Source: Streptomyces sclerotialus (lineage in GTDB: Bacteria > Actinomycetota > Actinomycetes > Streptomycetales > Streptomycetaceae). From it: a DNA stretch of 64,000 nucleotides. Location of the stretch: positions 806,001 through 870,000 of the forward strand of contig JODX01000001.1 of assembly GCA_000719105.1 (NCBI GenBank), written 5' to 3'. Of the stretch, positions 1 to 9,039 are shown piece by piece. The notes beneath the pieces were generated by a model. That model made no database searches, was not told where the DNA came from, and saw only the letters and a program-made list of their open reading frames with translations. The number at the start of each line of letters is the position of its first letter. Position 1 is the first letter of the stretch. The translations under genes were made by a program, and so were the position numbers.

Positions 1-57
1 GCCCGTGCCCAGGCGGAGCAGCAGCAGTCCCAGATCGTGTCGGTCGAAACAGGTCAC
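1..57 (-). CDS. DoxX family membrane protein (5' end only, cut by window edge)
   Basis: Nineteen codons from a GTG at 57 read VTCFDRHDLGLLLLRLGTG and run off the left edge. A GGGAG ribosome binding site lies six bases upstream. The DLGLLLLRLGTG stretch matches the start of the first membrane helix of DoxX-type quinol-linked membrane proteins. Family assignment rests on this short segment only. Confidence 0.5.
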   Translation of the reverse strand, partial: MTCFDRHDLGLLLLRLGTG

Positions 58-222
58 GGTGGCTCCCGGGGCAGAGTGGACGACAGACGTGAATGCCTCA
101 CGCGTCTCCACCGTCGCACCGACCACACCCGCACGACCGTTCCGCGCGGCCGATCGGGTGGAGGAACCTCGGGCCCCCTGCCCGGCTGGCGGGTCCCCGG
201 CACCGGTGTGAGGCTGACAGGC

Positions 223-549
223 ATGACGATCCAGGTGGCCAGACTGAGCGATCCCGCGGTGCGCGCCTTCGTCACCGCCGTCAACGCCCATGACCGCGGT
301 GCGCTCCGCGCGCTCCTCGCGCCCGGCGCGACCATGTCCGACGACGGTTCGGACCACGACGTCGACGACTGGGCCGAGCGGGAGATCTTCTCCGCCCGCG
401 GTCATATCAACGTCGACAACGAGTCCCGGGGCGGTCGCGCCCTCCTCGCCCGCTACCGCAACGACACCTGGGGCGAGATGCGTACCCGCTGGCTCTTCAC
501 GGTCGGCGACGACGGCAGGATCTCGCACTTCGAGACCGGTGGGGCCTGA
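223..549 (+). CDS. SnoaL/NTF2-like small protein
   Basis: A 108-residue protein starting at ATG 223, with a purine-rich GAGG stretch just upstream. Residues near 10-35 (AFVTAVNAHDRGALRALLAP) form the first helices typical of the NTF2/SnoaL cone fold, followed by an acidic loop and the usual beta-strands ending in RISHFETG. Family members bind small hydrophobic ligands or act as cyclases or isomerases, but no catalytic residue can be assigned here, so substrate and role are unknown. There is no signal peptide, so it should be cytoplasmic. It stands alone, followed by a long spacer before the broken SDR gene on the other strand. Confidence 0.7.
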   Translation: MTIQVARLSDPAVRAFVTAVNAHDRGALRALLAPGATMSDDGSDHDVDDWAEREIFSARGHINVDNESRGGRALLARYRNDTWGEMRTRWLFTVGDDGRISHFETGGA

Positions 550-898
550 GGCCCTGGCGGCAGTGCGCCGTGACCGCTGCGTGGCAGCCGCTCCGCGGGA
601 CGGTGCACACCTCGCGGTCCCGCGCGAGGTCCGCCCCCGGTCCGGCCCGCGGAACGACTGCCTCCCCCCTCGTTGTGGTCGACGGAAGATTCACTCGCGC
701 ACGCGCGAAGTGTGAAGCTTCGGTGGAGGGATGATGAGCATAAGCCTGTCACGTGCTGGAATGCGGCGGAGCTGAGCACTCCGTTTGTGCAGGTTGAACC
801 GAACACAACCTGACCGCAATCCGGTCGCTCCCGGCTGCGTATGGGATGCAAATGATCAGAATCGGGCGGATCTGGGTTGGGATCCGACATCGAGCGGG
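550..898. other. Intergenic stretch without a supported gene
   Basis: About 350 bases between the NTF2-like gene and the severed SDR tail. Reading frames here lack codon bias and ribosome binding sites. Since both flanking genes end here, it is a convergent 3' space. I see no clear terminator hairpin or repeat. Confidence 0.5.
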
Positions 899-979
899 CT
901 AACCCCGCCCCACATACGGCATCGCCGTAGCCAGCACGGTCGCGAACTGCACATTCGCCTCCAGCGGCAGCTCTGCCAT
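899..979 (-). pseudogene. Severed 3' tail of the SDR gene
   Basis: Read on the minus strand from 979, 26 codons and a TAG give MAELPLEANVQF followed by ATVLATAMPYVGRG, the characteristic C-terminus of this Streptomyces SDR subfamily. It lies in a different frame from the SDR body (997-1692) and is separated from it only by the palindromic element at 981-1025. The insertion therefore split one gene. Confidence 0.8.
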
Positions 980-980
980 G

Positions 981-1025
981 TGCCTCCCCCAAGCTCTCAA
1001 CTACGAGCAGGGGGGACCCCCATCG
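981..1025 (-). repeat. Interspersed palindromic element, copy A (inside SDR gene)
   Basis: On the minus strand the element opens with a GGGGGTCCCCCC stem, continues through a short variable loop, and ends with GAGAGCTTGGGGGAGG. The same layout recurs at 5961-6002, 47697-47738 and, diverged, at 51320-51360. This copy interrupts the SDR coding sequence and supplies the stop codon now used at 997-999. Confidence 0.75.
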
Positions 1026-1692
1026 TCCGTGCCACATCCGCCACGTCCATCACCGGCTCGGCCGCCGGCTGCCCGTTCGCCTGGAGCGCGCCGCGCTGCA
1101 TCCGCTCGGTCATGTCCGTCGCCGCGTTGCCGATGTCGATCTGGCCGACGGCGATGCCGTACGGGCGGCCGTCCAGTGACAGGGACTTGGTGAGGCCGGT
1201 CAGCGCGTGCTTGGTCGCCGTGTACGCCACCGAGTGCGGGCGGGGCGTGTGCGCGGAGACCGAGCCGTTGTTGATGATCCGGCCGCCCTGGGGGTCCTGT
1301 TCCTTCATCTGCCGGTACGCCGCCTGCGCGCACAGGAACGCCCCGTTGAGGTTGGTGTCCACCACGTGCCGCCAGGCCGCGTAGTCCAGCTCCTCCACCG
1401 GGACGCCGCCCGGGCCGAACGTACCCGCGTTGTTGAACAGGAGGTCCAGCCGCCCGAAACGGTTCCGCACGGCGGTGAACAGGGCGGCCGCCTCCTCCGG
1501 GCGCGTCACGTCCGTGGGGACGCACAGGACCCGGGACTCCGCGTGCCCCTCCGCCGTCTCCGCCAGCCGCTCCGCGCGCCGGCCGGCGAGCGCCACCGAC
1601 CAGCCCGCGTCGAGCAGTTCGCGCGCCACGGCGCGGCCGATACCGGAACCCGCGCCCGTCACGGCCGCGATCTTGGGTTGTGCAGTCCGCAT
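997..1692 (-). CDS. Short-chain dehydrogenase/reductase, C-terminus truncated by a repeat
   Basis: An NAD(P)-dependent oxidoreductase of the classical SDR family. From the ATG at 1692 the protein has 231 residues: TGAGSGIG cofactor loop at residues 11-18, NNAG at 87-90, catalytic Ser144 and the Tyr157-x3-Lys161 pair. ATGs at 1701 and 1731 are alternative starts and none has a strong ribosome binding site. After VARTM the frame enters the palindromic element and ends as GVPPARS. The genuine last 26 residues lie out of frame at 899-979. The lost tail normally packs near the dimer interface or substrate pocket, so activity is doubtful although the catalytic core is complete. Substrate unknown. 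Confidence 0.8.
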   Translation of the reverse strand: MRTAQPKIAAVTGAGSGIGRAVARELLDAGWSVALAGRRAERLAETAEGHAESRVLCVPTDVTRPEEAAALFTAVRNRFGRLDLLFNNAGTFGPGGVPVEELDYAAWRHVVDTNLNGAFLCAQAAYRQMKEQDPQGGRIINNGSVSAHTPRPHSVAYTATKHALTGLTKSLSLDGRPYGIAVGQIDIGNAATDMTERMQRGALQANGQPAAEPVMDVADVARTMGVPPARS

Positions 1693-1834
1693 GCCGTCCA
1701 TGGGGCCGCAGCGTAGGCGAGTCCGCGCCATCCGGAGCTCATGTGGCCGCCATCTCGCTGTTGTGTACGCGACAGCCTGGCGTCGACCCTGGCCCTTCCA
1801 ATGCGTCGTACAACCACCATCAGGAGAGGGCCAG

Positions 1835-3514
1835 ATGACACCCGCAGCCCAGCAGCCGTCTCAGCCGTCGCACGCCTCTGCACCCGGTCACGTCTCGCGG
1901 CACGACGCGGAACTCCGCGCTGTCGCCCGGCACTTCGGCCGCCGCCGGTTCCTCACCGTCACCGGTGCCGCCGCCGCGCTCGCCTTCTCGGTGAACCTCC
2001 CGGCCGCCGGTGCCGCGAGCGCCGCCGAGCTGGACGCGGCGAAGATCAGCGAGGACCCGTTCACGCTCGGCGTGGCCTCCGGCGACCCGCTGCCCGACTC
2101 CGTGCTGCTGTGGACGCGGCTCGCCCCGAAGCCGTACCAGGCCGACAGCGGACTGCCGGCCCAGCGGATCAGTGTGCAGTGGGAGGTCGCCCGCGACGAG
2201 CGCTTCCGGAGGGTGGTGAGACGCGGCACCGCCACCGCACACCCCGAGTTCCACCACACCGTCCACGTCGAGGTCGGGCACCTGGACGCCGGGCGCGAGT
2301 ACTACTACCGCTTCCGCGCCGGCCGCTTCGTCAGCGAGACGGGCCGTACGCGCACCGCCCCCGCCCAGGGCAGCCGCACCTCCGCCCTCACCCTCGCGGC
2401 CGTCTCCTGCCAGGCGTACCACGACGGGTACTACACGGCGTACCGGCACCTCGCGCAGGACGACGTCGACGTGGTCTTCCACCTCGGTGACTACCTGTAC
2501 GAGTACGCCGTCAGCGCGGTCGGCGGCCACCGCAACTACACGGACGTCACCCTCCCCGACTTCTTCAACAAGGAGACGGTGACCCTGGAGGACTACCGCC
2601 TGCGGTACGCCCTCTACAAGACCGACCCCGACCTGCGGGCCGCGCACGCCGCGCACCCCTTCGTCGTCACCTGGGACGACCACGAGACCGAGAACAACTA
2701 CGCGGGAGACACCCCCGAGAACTCCGTGCCGCCGGAGGAGTTCCTGCTGCGCCGCGCCGCCGCCTACCGCGCGTACTGGGAGAACCAGCCGCTGCGCAGC
2801 CCGCAGCGGCCCGACGGTTCCGACATGCAGCTCTACCGCCGGCTGCACTGGGGCCGGCTCGCGCAGTTCGACATCCTCGACACCCGGCAGTACCGCTCCG
2901 ACCAGGCGTACGGCGACGGCTGGCAGTACTCCGGGCCCGAGTCCGAGGACCCCTCGCGCACCATGACCGGAGCCACGCAGGAGCGCTGGCTGCTGAACGG
3001 CTGGCGGAAGTCCCGCGCGGTGTGGAACGTCGTCCCGCAGCAGGTCACCTTCTCCGAGCGGCGCAACGCCACCGGGGACACCTACAAGCTGTCCATGGAC
3101 TCCTGGGACGGCTACCCGGCCTCGCGCGAGCGGATACTCGCCGGTGCGGACGCCGCCGGGATCGAGAACCTGATGGTCCTCACCGGCGACGTCCACGTCC
3201 ACTACGCCTTCGACATCAAGCGGGACTTCGCCGACCGGGCGTCGCGGACGGTCGGCACCGAGATCGTCACCACGTCCATCAGCAGCGGCCGCGACGGCTC
3301 CGACAAGCCGGCCAACTGGGACACGTACATGACCGCCAACCCGCACATGAAGTTCTACAACGGGCGGCGCGGCTATGTGACCGTCGCCCTCGGCACGGAC
3401 GAGGCCCGCGCCGACTTCAAGACGGTGTCCGCGGTGACGACGCCGGGGGCGGCGATCACCACCGCGGCGTCGTTCGTCACCGAGGCGGGCAACCCGGGGC
3501 TCGAGCCGGCGTGA
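1835..3514 (+). CDS. phoD: PhoD-family alkaline phosphatase, Tat-exported
   Basis: A 559-residue secreted phosphodiesterase/monoesterase. ATG 1835 follows an AGGAGAGG site. Residues 32-64 form a twin-arginine signal ([10 protein letters not shown], hydrophobic stretch, then AASAAE). An N-terminal PhoD beta-domain ([14 protein letters not shown]) precedes the metallophosphatase domain, with HLGDYLYEY near residue 218, [10 protein letters not shown] near 280 and LTGDVHVHY near 450. These supply the Fe/Ca ligands known in PhoD enzymes. The role is phosphate scavenging outside the cell. Streptomyces members are PhoP-controlled, but I could not find a convincing PHO box in the short 100-base upstream region. 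It is transcribed away from the broken SDR gene. Confidence 0.85.
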   Translation: MTPAAQQPSQPSHASAPGHVSRHDAELRAVARHFGRRRFLTVTGAAAALAFSVNLPAAGAASAAELDAAKISEDPFTLGVASGDPLPDSVLLWTRLAPKPYQADSGLPAQRISVQWEVARDERFRRVVRRGTATAHPEFHHTVHVEVGHLDAGREYYYRFRAGRFVSETGRTRTAPAQGSRTSALTLAAVSCQAYHDGYYTAYRHLAQDDVDVVFHLGDYLYEYAVSAVGGHRNYTDVTLPDFFNKETVTLEDYRLRYALYKTDPDLRAAHAAHPFVVTWDDHETENNYAGDTPENSVPPEEFLLRRAAAYRAYWENQPLRSPQRPDGSDMQLYRRLHWGRLAQFDILDTRQYRSDQAYGDGWQYSGPESEDPSRTMTGATQERWLLNGWRKSRAVWNVVPQQVTFSERRNATGDTYKLSMDSWDGYPASRERILAGADAAGIENLMVLTGDVHVHYAFDIKRDFADRASRTVGTEIVTTSISSGRDGSDKPANWDTYMTANPHMKFYNGRRGYVTVALGTDEARADFKTVSAVTTPGAAITTAASFVTEAGNPGLEPA

Positions 3515-3517
3515 CCC

Positions 3518-4537
3518 TCACTCCCCCTCGGGGAGCTCTCCGGGATAGCGGACACCGATGCGCGACCGTATCGCGTCGAGTGTCCGCATCACGGCGAGGG
3601 TGCCGTCCAGGGGGACGAGCGGGGACTCGGTCTCGCCGGCCCGCAGCGCGCGCATGACCTCCAGCGCCTCGTGCTTGAGGCTGTTGCGCGGGCCGGCGGC
3701 CGGGTCCGCCTTGAAGGTCTCCGGGTCGCGGCCGTCCCGGTGCAGCACGAAGTGGTCCGGGAAGAAGAAGCCGTACGGTACGTCGATGCGGCCCTTCGAG
3801 CCCGTGATGTACGCGGACGTGGACGTGCCGCCGACGATGGAGCAGTGCAGCTGGGCGAGGGCGCCGTTGTCCCAGGACAGCAGCGCTCCCGTCTGGAGGT
3901 CGACGCCCTCCTCGGAGAGCGTCGCCCGCGCCGTCACGTCCGCGGGCTCGCCGAGCAGCAGGTGCGCGAACGACACCGGATAGACCCCGAGGTCGAGCAG
4001 CGCGCCGCCGCCCTGGGCCGGGTCGCGCAGGCGGTGCGAGGCGGGGACGTCGGCCGCGAGCCCGAAGTCCGCCTGGATGGTGCGCACCTCACCGATCGCG
4101 CCGCCCCGCACCAGCTCGGCCAGCTTCAGGACCAGCGGGTTGCAGAACATCCACATGGCTTCCATGAGGAAGCTGCCGTGCTGCCGGGCGAGGGCGACCA
4201 GTTCCTCGGCCTCGCGCACGTTCAGCGTGAAGGGTTTCTCCAGGAGTACGTTCCGCCCGGCCTCCAGGCACAGGCCGGCCGCCGCCCGGTGCGCCGCGTG
4301 CGGGGTGGCGACGTACACCACGTCCACGTCCTCGTCGGCGGCGAGGGAGGCCCAGTCGCCGTACGCACGGGGTATGCCGAACCGTTCCGCGAACGCCTTC
4401 GCCGCGTCCGTGCTGCGCGAGGCGACGGCCACGACCTCCGCGTCCGGCAGGTCCACCAGGTCCGCCGTGAACGTCGCGGACATTCCGCCGGTCGCCAGGA
4501 TTCCCCATCGCACGCGCTCGCCGACTGCCCCAGTCAT
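3518..4537 (-). CDS. Gfo/Idh/MocA family oxidoreductase
   Basis: A 339-residue NAD(P)-dependent sugar- or diol-type dehydrogenase. The N-terminal Rossmann domain starts RWGILATGGMSATF, with the conserved LLEKPFTLN motif (catalytic Lys of the EKP signature) around residue 95, and the GGALLDLGVYPV segment of the C-terminal domain around residue 180. ATG 4537 has a GGGGTGGG stretch just upstream. It converges on the PhoD gene with three bases between stops and is divergent from the Bcr/CflA pump across 92 bases. Substrate cannot be read from sequence. The family includes trans-dihydrobenzenediol and glucose-fructose type enzymes. Confidence 0.85.
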   Translation of the reverse strand: MTGAVGERVRWGILATGGMSATFTADLVDLPDAEVVAVASRSTDAAKAFAERFGIPRAYGDWASLAADEDVDVVYVATPHAAHRAAAGLCLEAGRNVLLEKPFTLNVREAEELVALARQHGSFLMEAMWMFCNPLVLKLAELVRGGAIGEVRTIQADFGLAADVPASHRLRDPAQGGGALLDLGVYPVSFAHLLLGEPADVTARATLSEEGVDLQTGALLSWDNGALAQLHCSIVGGTSTSAYITGSKGRIDVPYGFFFPDHFVLHRDGRDPETFKADPAAGPRNSLKHEALEVMRALRAGETESPLVPLDGTLAVMRTLDAIRSRIGVRYPGELPEGE

Positions 4538-4629
4538 GCCCACCCCTGTCAAGTCCTGTACTTCCGTGACCGATCCGGTTGTTCGAACTGAGAGCATAGG
4601 TGGCGAACCGATCACAGAGGGAGGGGCAC

Positions 4630-6012
4630 ATGCCCGAGCGTGGCCGTACCACGCGGGACCGGAACGATCACGAGACACACGTGCCGAAGGCGACGGTCGC
4701 CGGGCACGCACCGGACAGACCGGGCCCGGGCAGCGGACGCGACATCGGCTCCCTGCGCCGCACCGGCCTCCTCGTCACCCTCGTCCTCGGCGGGCTCACC
4801 GCCACGCCCCCGCTGGCGATGGACATGTACCTTCCCGCGCTGCCGGAGGTCACCGGGTCGCTGAACGCGCCCGCCGCGACCGTGCAGCTCACCCTCACCG
4901 CCTGCCTCCTGGGCATGGCGCTCGGGCAGCTCGTGGTCGGGCCGATGAGCGACCGGTGGGGACGCCGGCGGCCGTTGCTCGCCGGGATGGCCGTCTACGT
5001 CGTCGCCACCGCGCTGTGCGCCGTCGCGCCGACCGTCGAGACGCTCGTCGCCTTCCGGCTGGTCCAGGGCCTCGCGGGAGCGGCCGGGATAGTGATCGCC
5101 CGGGCCGTCGTCCGCGATCTGTACGACGGCGTGGCGATGGCCCGCTTCTTCTCCACCCTCATGCTGATCTCCGGCGTCGCGCCGATCGTCGCGCCCGTGT
5201 TCGGCGGGCAGATCCTGCGGGTGACGGACTGGCGGGGCGTGTTCGTCGTCCTCGTCGTGCTGGGCGTCGTGCTCACCGCGGTCGTCTGGGCGCGGCTGCC
5301 CGAGACGCTCGCGCCCGAGGGACGGCACGCGGGCGGCGTCGGCGAGACCCTGCGGGCGATGCGCGGGCTGCTCGCCGACCGCGCCTTCACCGGGTACATG
5401 CTCGCGGGCGGCTTCACGTTCGCCACGTTGTTCGCCTACGTCTCGGCGTCACCGTTCGTGATGCAGGAGATCTACGGGGCGTCCCCGCAGACGTTCAGCC
5501 TGCTGTTCGGCGTCAACTCGGTCGGGCTGGTGATCGCCGGCCAGGTCAACGGCAGGATCCTGGTCGGCCGTGTCGCCCTGGAGCGGGTGCTCGCCGTGGG
5601 CCTCGGCGTCGTCACGGTGGCCGCGGTGGCACTGCTGCTGATGACCACCGGCGCCGTCGGCGAGGTGGGCCTCGTGCCGGTGTCCGTCGCGCTGTTCGTG
5701 CTGATGTCGGCGATGGGCATCACCCTGCCCAACATGCAGACACTCGCCCTGCTGCGGGTGCGGCACGCGGCCGGTTCCGCGTCCGCGCTGCTCGGCACGT
5801 CCTCCTTCCTCATCGGCGCGGTCGCCTCGCCGCTCGTCGGGATCGCGGGCGAGGACACCGCCGTCCCGATGGCCGTCGTCCAACTGGCCGCGGTACTGGT
5901 CGCCGTCGCCTGCTTCGTGGCACTGTGCCGTCCCTGGAAGGACCGCGCGGTCATGGAGGACGGGGGTGCCCCCCGCTCGAGCGGAACCGAGAGCTTGGGG
6001 GACGACAGCTGA
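4630..6012 (+). CDS. Bcr/CflA family drug efflux MFS transporter
   Basis: A 460-residue proton-driven exporter. The ATG at 4630 follows GAGGGAGGGG. Twelve hydrophobic segments are readable. Landmarks are the MDMYLPALP segment in helix 1, typical of the DHA1 Bcr/CflA group, and the GPMSDRWGRRRPLL loop between helices 2 and 3. The last residues (EDGGAPRSSGTESLGDDS) are not a normal transporter tail: they are translated from the palindromic element at 5961-6002, so the native C-terminus has been replaced. The stop at 6010-6012 overlaps the CTG start of the next gene, suggesting translational coupling. Confidence 0.85.
   Translation: MPERGRTTRDRNDHETHVPKATVAGHAPDRPGPGSGRDIGSLRRTGLLVTLVLGGLTATPPLAMDMYLPALPEVTGSLNAPAATVQLTLTACLLGMALGQLVVGPMSDRWGRRRPLLAGMAVYVVATALCAVAPTVETLVAFRLVQGLAGAAGIVIARAVVRDLYDGVAMARFFSTLMLISGVAPIVAPVFGGQILRVTDWRGVFVVLVVLGVVLTAVVWARLPETLAPEGRHAGGVGETLRAMRGLLADRAFTGYMLAGGFTFATLFAYVSASPFVMQEIYGASPQTFSLLFGVNSVGLVIAGQVNGRILVGRVALERVLAVGLGVVTVAAVALLLMTTGAVGEVGLVPVSVALFVLMSAMGITLPNMQTLALLRVRHAAGSASALLGTSSFLIGAVASPLVGIAGEDTAVPMAVVQLAAVLVAVACFVALCRPWKDRAVMEDGGAPRSSGTESLGDDS
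5961..6002 (+). repeat. Interspersed palindromic element, copy B (gene end and next ribosome binding site)
   Basis: GGGGGTGCCCCCC stem, then GCTCGAGCG, then CGAGAGCTTGGGGGA. It encodes the last residues of the efflux pump, and its terminal GGGGGA sits six bases before the CTG that opens the serine hydrolase frame. Confidence 0.75.
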
Positions 6013-7160
6013 GCACACCGCGACTGCGCGCCGGCACTCCGGAAGCGGCCGGACTCGACCCCGGTCACCTGCGTGCCCTGGTGACCGAGGTGCGGGCCCG
6101 TACGGAGGGGGCCGTCGCGGCGGGGAGGCACCCGTGGGCGGCGGGCGCCGTCGTGATCGCCGGGCGCGGGCCCGTCGTCGCCGTCGAGGAGGCGATGGGC
6201 TGGGCGGTCAGGTACGCGGCGTACGACGAGACGACGGGCGCGGGCGTCGTACTGCCGCCGCACGAGCAGGTGCCCGTCACGCCCGCCACACCCTTCGACC
6301 TGGCCTCCCTCACCAAGCTGTTCACGGCGGTCGCCGCGGTGCAGCAGCTGGAGCGGGGCACGCTCGGGATCGACGCGCGGGTGGGGGCGTATCTGCCGGA
6401 GTGCCGGGCGGCCGCCGAGCACGGCATCACCGTACGGCAGCTCCTCACCCACACCTCCGGGCTGCGGCCCGAACTGCCGCTGTACGACTGCCCGTCGGCC
6501 GCCGCCCGGCGCGCACTGCTGTGCGCCGAGGCGCCGCTGACCCGGCCGGGCACCGCGTACTGCTACTCGGACCTGAACATGCTGCTGCTCCAGCACCGCC
6601 TGGAGCGCCTCACCGGCCGGGCGCTGGACGTCCTCGTGCGGGACGGCATCACCCGCCCGCTCGGCATGACGGCCACGGGCTTCGGGCCCTGCCCGGGTGC
6701 GGCGGCCACGGAGGACCAGCGGCGGCCGTGGGCCAGGGCGGACCGGGGCATGCTGTGCGGCGAGGTGCACGACGAGAACGCGTGGGCGCTCGGCGGGGTG
6801 GCCGGTCACGCGGGCCTGTTCGCCACGGCCCACGACCTCGCGGTGTTCTGCCGGGCACTGCTGGCCGGCGGCTCCTACGGCCCGGCCCGCATCCTCGGCC
6901 CCGACTTCGTCGAGCTGCTCTTCGCCCCGCCGGGCCTCGGCTTCCTGCTCGACCGGCCCGCGTTCATGGGGGAGCTGGCGGGGCGGGGCGCGGCGGGCCA
7001 CACCGGCTTCACGGGTACGTCGCTGGTGGTGGACCCGGCGACGGACACGTTCCTGGTGCTGCTGGCGAACGCGGTGCACCCCCGGCGCCGGCGGCTCCCG
7101 GACCACGGGCCGCGCGCATCGGCGGGCACGCGGCTGGCGCGGGCGGTGCGCGGGGCCTGA
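6009..7160 (+). CDS. Serine hydrolase of the class C beta-lactamase/penicillin-binding family
   Basis: A protein of about 383 residues in the beta-lactamase (PF00144-type) fold. Visible motifs are SLTK at about residue 100 (acylating Ser and Lys), YSD around 186 in place of YxN, and HTG near 331. No signal peptide is present, so it is probably cytoplasmic, like many esterase or D-aminopeptidase-like members. The natural start appears lost. The frame opens STPRLRAGTPEAAG at a CTG (6009) preceded by GGGGGA from the palindromic element. A GTG at 6081 is the next possible start and would remove 24 residues. It overlaps the upstream pump gene by four bases. Confidence 0.75.
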   Translation: MSTPRLRAGTPEAAGLDPGHLRALVTEVRARTEGAVAAGRHPWAAGAVVIAGRGPVVAVEEAMGWAVRYAAYDETTGAGVVLPPHEQVPVTPATPFDLASLTKLFTAVAAVQQLERGTLGIDARVGAYLPECRAAAEHGITVRQLLTHTSGLRPELPLYDCPSAAARRALLCAEAPLTRPGTAYCYSDLNMLLLQHRLERLTGRALDVLVRDGITRPLGMTATGFGPCPGAAATEDQRRPWARADRGMLCGEVHDENAWALGGVAGHAGLFATAHDLAVFCRALLAGGSYGPARILGPDFVELLFAPPGLGFLLDRPAFMGELAGRGAAGHTGFTGTSLVVDPATDTFLVLLANAVHPRRRRLPDHGPRASAGTRLARAVRGA

Positions 7161-7172
7161 GAGAATCGGCGG

Positions 7173-8213
7173 GTGAGCACCCCTGTTTCCCCGGCCGGCA
7201 CCGCCGCCGGTACCGCCGACACCGCCGAGACCCTGCGGGGCGCCCTGGCCGCGCTGCTCGACGGGCTGCCGCCGAAGGCCGCGGCGCAGGCGGTCGACCG
7301 GCTGATCGCGAACTACCGGGGGCGGACGCCGACGGACGCGCCCGTGCTGCGGGACCGATCCGACGTGGTCGCCTACGCCGCGTACCGGATGCCGGCGACG
7401 TTCGAGGCGGTGCGCTCGGCGCTCGCGGCCTTCGCGGACGCCGTGCCCGGCTGGGTGCCGGGCAGCCACGTGGACGTCGGGGGCGGCACCGGCGCGGCGA
7501 CCTGGGCCGTCGGCGCCACCTGGGCGGGCGAGCGGCCGGTGACCGTGCTCGACTGGGCCGAGCCCGCGCTCGCGCTCGGCCGGGAGATCGCCGCCGCGCA
7601 CCCGGCGCTGAGGGGCGGGGGCGTCGAGTGGAGGCGGGCCAGGATCGGGGCGGCGCTCGACCTCGGCGGTTCCGAGGGCGGTCCCGACCTGGTGACCGTT
7701 TCGTACGTCCTCAAGGAGCTGACCGACGCCGACCGCGCCTCGGTCGTGGACGCCGCCGCGGCCGCGGGGCAGGCCGTCGTGATCGTGGAACCGGGCACCC
7801 CCGACGGCTACGCCCGCGTCATCGAGGCCCGCGACCGGCTCATCGGCGCCGGGTTCCACGTCGCGGCGCCCTGCCCGCACAGCGCGGCCTGTCCCATAGT
7901 GCCCGGCGAGGACTGGTGCCACTTCTCGGCGCGGGTGAGCCGTTCCTCGCTGCACCGCCAGGTCAAGGGCGGCTCCCTGGCGTACGAGGACGAGAAGTTC
8001 GCCTACGTGGCCGCCACCCGCTTCCCGCCCGCCCCGGCCGCGTCCCGCATCGTGCGCAGGCCCCAGATCCGCAAGGGCCAGGTCCTCCTCGACCTGTGCG
8101 AGACCGAGCCGTCCCTGCGCCGCGCCACGGTCACCAAGCGCCACGGGGCGCTCTACCGGGCGGCTCGTGACGCGGACTGGGGGGACGCGTGGCCGCCGGT
8201 GACGGACGAGTGA
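7173..8213 (+). CDS. Rsm22-like SAM-dependent methyltransferase with Fe-S-type cysteines
   Basis: A 346-residue protein from GTG 7173. A Rossmann methyltransferase core is seen around residues 95-210 (DVGGGTGAATW SAM loop at 101-111). Four cysteines follow in the pattern Cys234-x5-Cys240-x8-Cys249 and Cys309, within CPHSAACP, DWCHF and LLDLCE. The mitochondrial relatives Rsm22/METTL17 carry the same arrangement, bind a [4Fe-4S] cluster and assist small ribosomal subunit assembly. A ribosome-linked role here is inferred from that family. It lies 12 bases after the serine hydrolase, possibly in the same transcript. Confidence 0.8.
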   Translation: MSTPVSPAGTAAGTADTAETLRGALAALLDGLPPKAAAQAVDRLIANYRGRTPTDAPVLRDRSDVVAYAAYRMPATFEAVRSALAAFADAVPGWVPGSHVDVGGGTGAATWAVGATWAGERPVTVLDWAEPALALGREIAAAHPALRGGGVEWRRARIGAALDLGGSEGGPDLVTVSYVLKELTDADRASVVDAAAAAGQAVVIVEPGTPDGYARVIEARDRLIGAGFHVAAPCPHSAACPIVPGEDWCHFSARVSRSSLHRQVKGGSLAYEDEKFAYVAATRFPPAPAASRIVRRPQIRKGQVLLDLCETEPSLRRATVTKRHGALYRAARDADWGDAWPPVTDE

Positions 8214-8315
8214 CCGTCACGTAGTTCCGGTACGGCGGCCTTCCTGCAGCTTGCGCAGCAGCTCGCGTTTCTGGGCGGCGGGGTCCTGTTCTCCTCTCGT
8301 CGCTCCATGTCGCCT

Positions 8316-8331
8316 GACGATACGTATCGTC
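8316..8331. promoter_or_regulatory. 16-bp perfect palindrome, candidate TetR operator
   Basis: GACGATAC followed directly by its reverse complement GTATCGTC. It lies 64 bases before the TetR start. Size and symmetry fit a TetR-dimer operator. The minus-strand side has no intact target gene, only a fragmentary frame. Confidence 0.55.
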
Positions 8332-8374
8332 TCGACCGCTTGCTCCTCAACGTGAGGCGAGACGCACCGTCTTG

Positions 8375-8390
8375 TCAACTGGTAAGTTGA
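8375..8390. promoter_or_regulatory. Inverted repeat just upstream of the TetR gene, possible autoregulatory site
   Basis: TCAACT-ggta-AGTTGA, six-base arms with a four-base centre, ending five bases before the ATG at 8395. A repressor bound here would block both promoter and ribosome access. Confidence 0.5.
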
Positions 8391-8394
8391 GAGC

Positions 8395-9039
8395 ATGGCC
8401 CAGAAGTCAGCCCCCGACTCCGCCCGGCGCAGCGAGAAATCCCGCCGGGCCATCTACGACGCCGCCCTCGCCCTCGTCGCGGAGGTCGGCTACCCGAAGA
8501 CGACCATCGAGGGCATCGCCGCCCGCGCCGGCGTCGGCAAGCAGACGATCTACCGGTGGTGGTCCTCCAAGGCCGACGTGCTGCTGGAGGCCTTCCTCGA
8601 CCTCGGTGAGCAGGCGAACGAGCAGGCCGCCGCGGCCGCGGCCGCCGTCGGCCGGGAGCAGCCGGAGGAGGACGCGCTCCCGGACACCGGCGACCTCGCG
8701 GCCGACCTCAAGTTCGTGCTGCGGGCGACCGTCGACGAACTGCTGGACCCGAAGTTCGAGGCGCCCTACCGGGCCCTGGCCGCCGAGGGCGTCGCCGACG
8801 AGAAGGTCGGTACCGAGTTCGTCGCCCGGCTGCTGGAGCCCGGGCTCCAGCTGTACGTGCAGCGGCTGCGGGCGGCACAGGAGGCCGGTGACGTACGCCC
8901 CGGCATCGACCCGCGCATCGCGCTCGAGCTCTTCGTCGCCCCACTCGCCCAGCGCTGGCTCCAGCGCAGCGGCCCGATCACGCACGAGTACACGGACACC
9001 CTCGTCGACTACGCGCTGCACGGACTGGCGCCCCGCTGA
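8395..9039 (+). CDS. TetR/AcrR family transcriptional regulator
   Basis: A 214-residue repressor. The N-terminal HTH spans about residues 15-62 ([17 protein letters not shown], then [19 protein letters not shown] with recognition helix RWWSSK). The C-terminal half is a ligand-binding domain with an acidic helix bundle and the [13 protein letters not shown] segment. GAGAG precedes the ATG. Two inverted repeats upstream are the probable operators. The regulated gene is not obvious: the left neighbour converges on it, and the gap contains only a broken frame. Autoregulation is the safest prediction. Confidence 0.85.
   Translation: MAQKSAPDSARRSEKSRRAIYDAALALVAEVGYPKTTIEGIAARAGVGKQTIYRWWSSKADVLLEAFLDLGEQANEQAAAAAAAVGREQPEEDALPDTGDLAADLKFVLRATVDELLDPKFEAPYRALAAEGVADEKVGTEFVARLLEPGLQLYVQRLRAAQEAGDVRPGIDPRIALELFVAPLAQRWLQRSGPITHEYTDTLVDYALHGLAPR

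Noticed and set aside
453..1037. 194-codon minus-strand frame over the SDR tail region
   Set aside because: It crosses the palindromic element in the third frame. The only protein-like text there belongs to the split SDR gene in other frames.
1732..1834. PHO box upstream of the PhoD gene
   Set aside because: No pair of 11-base direct repeats of the PhoP type could be found in the short gap.
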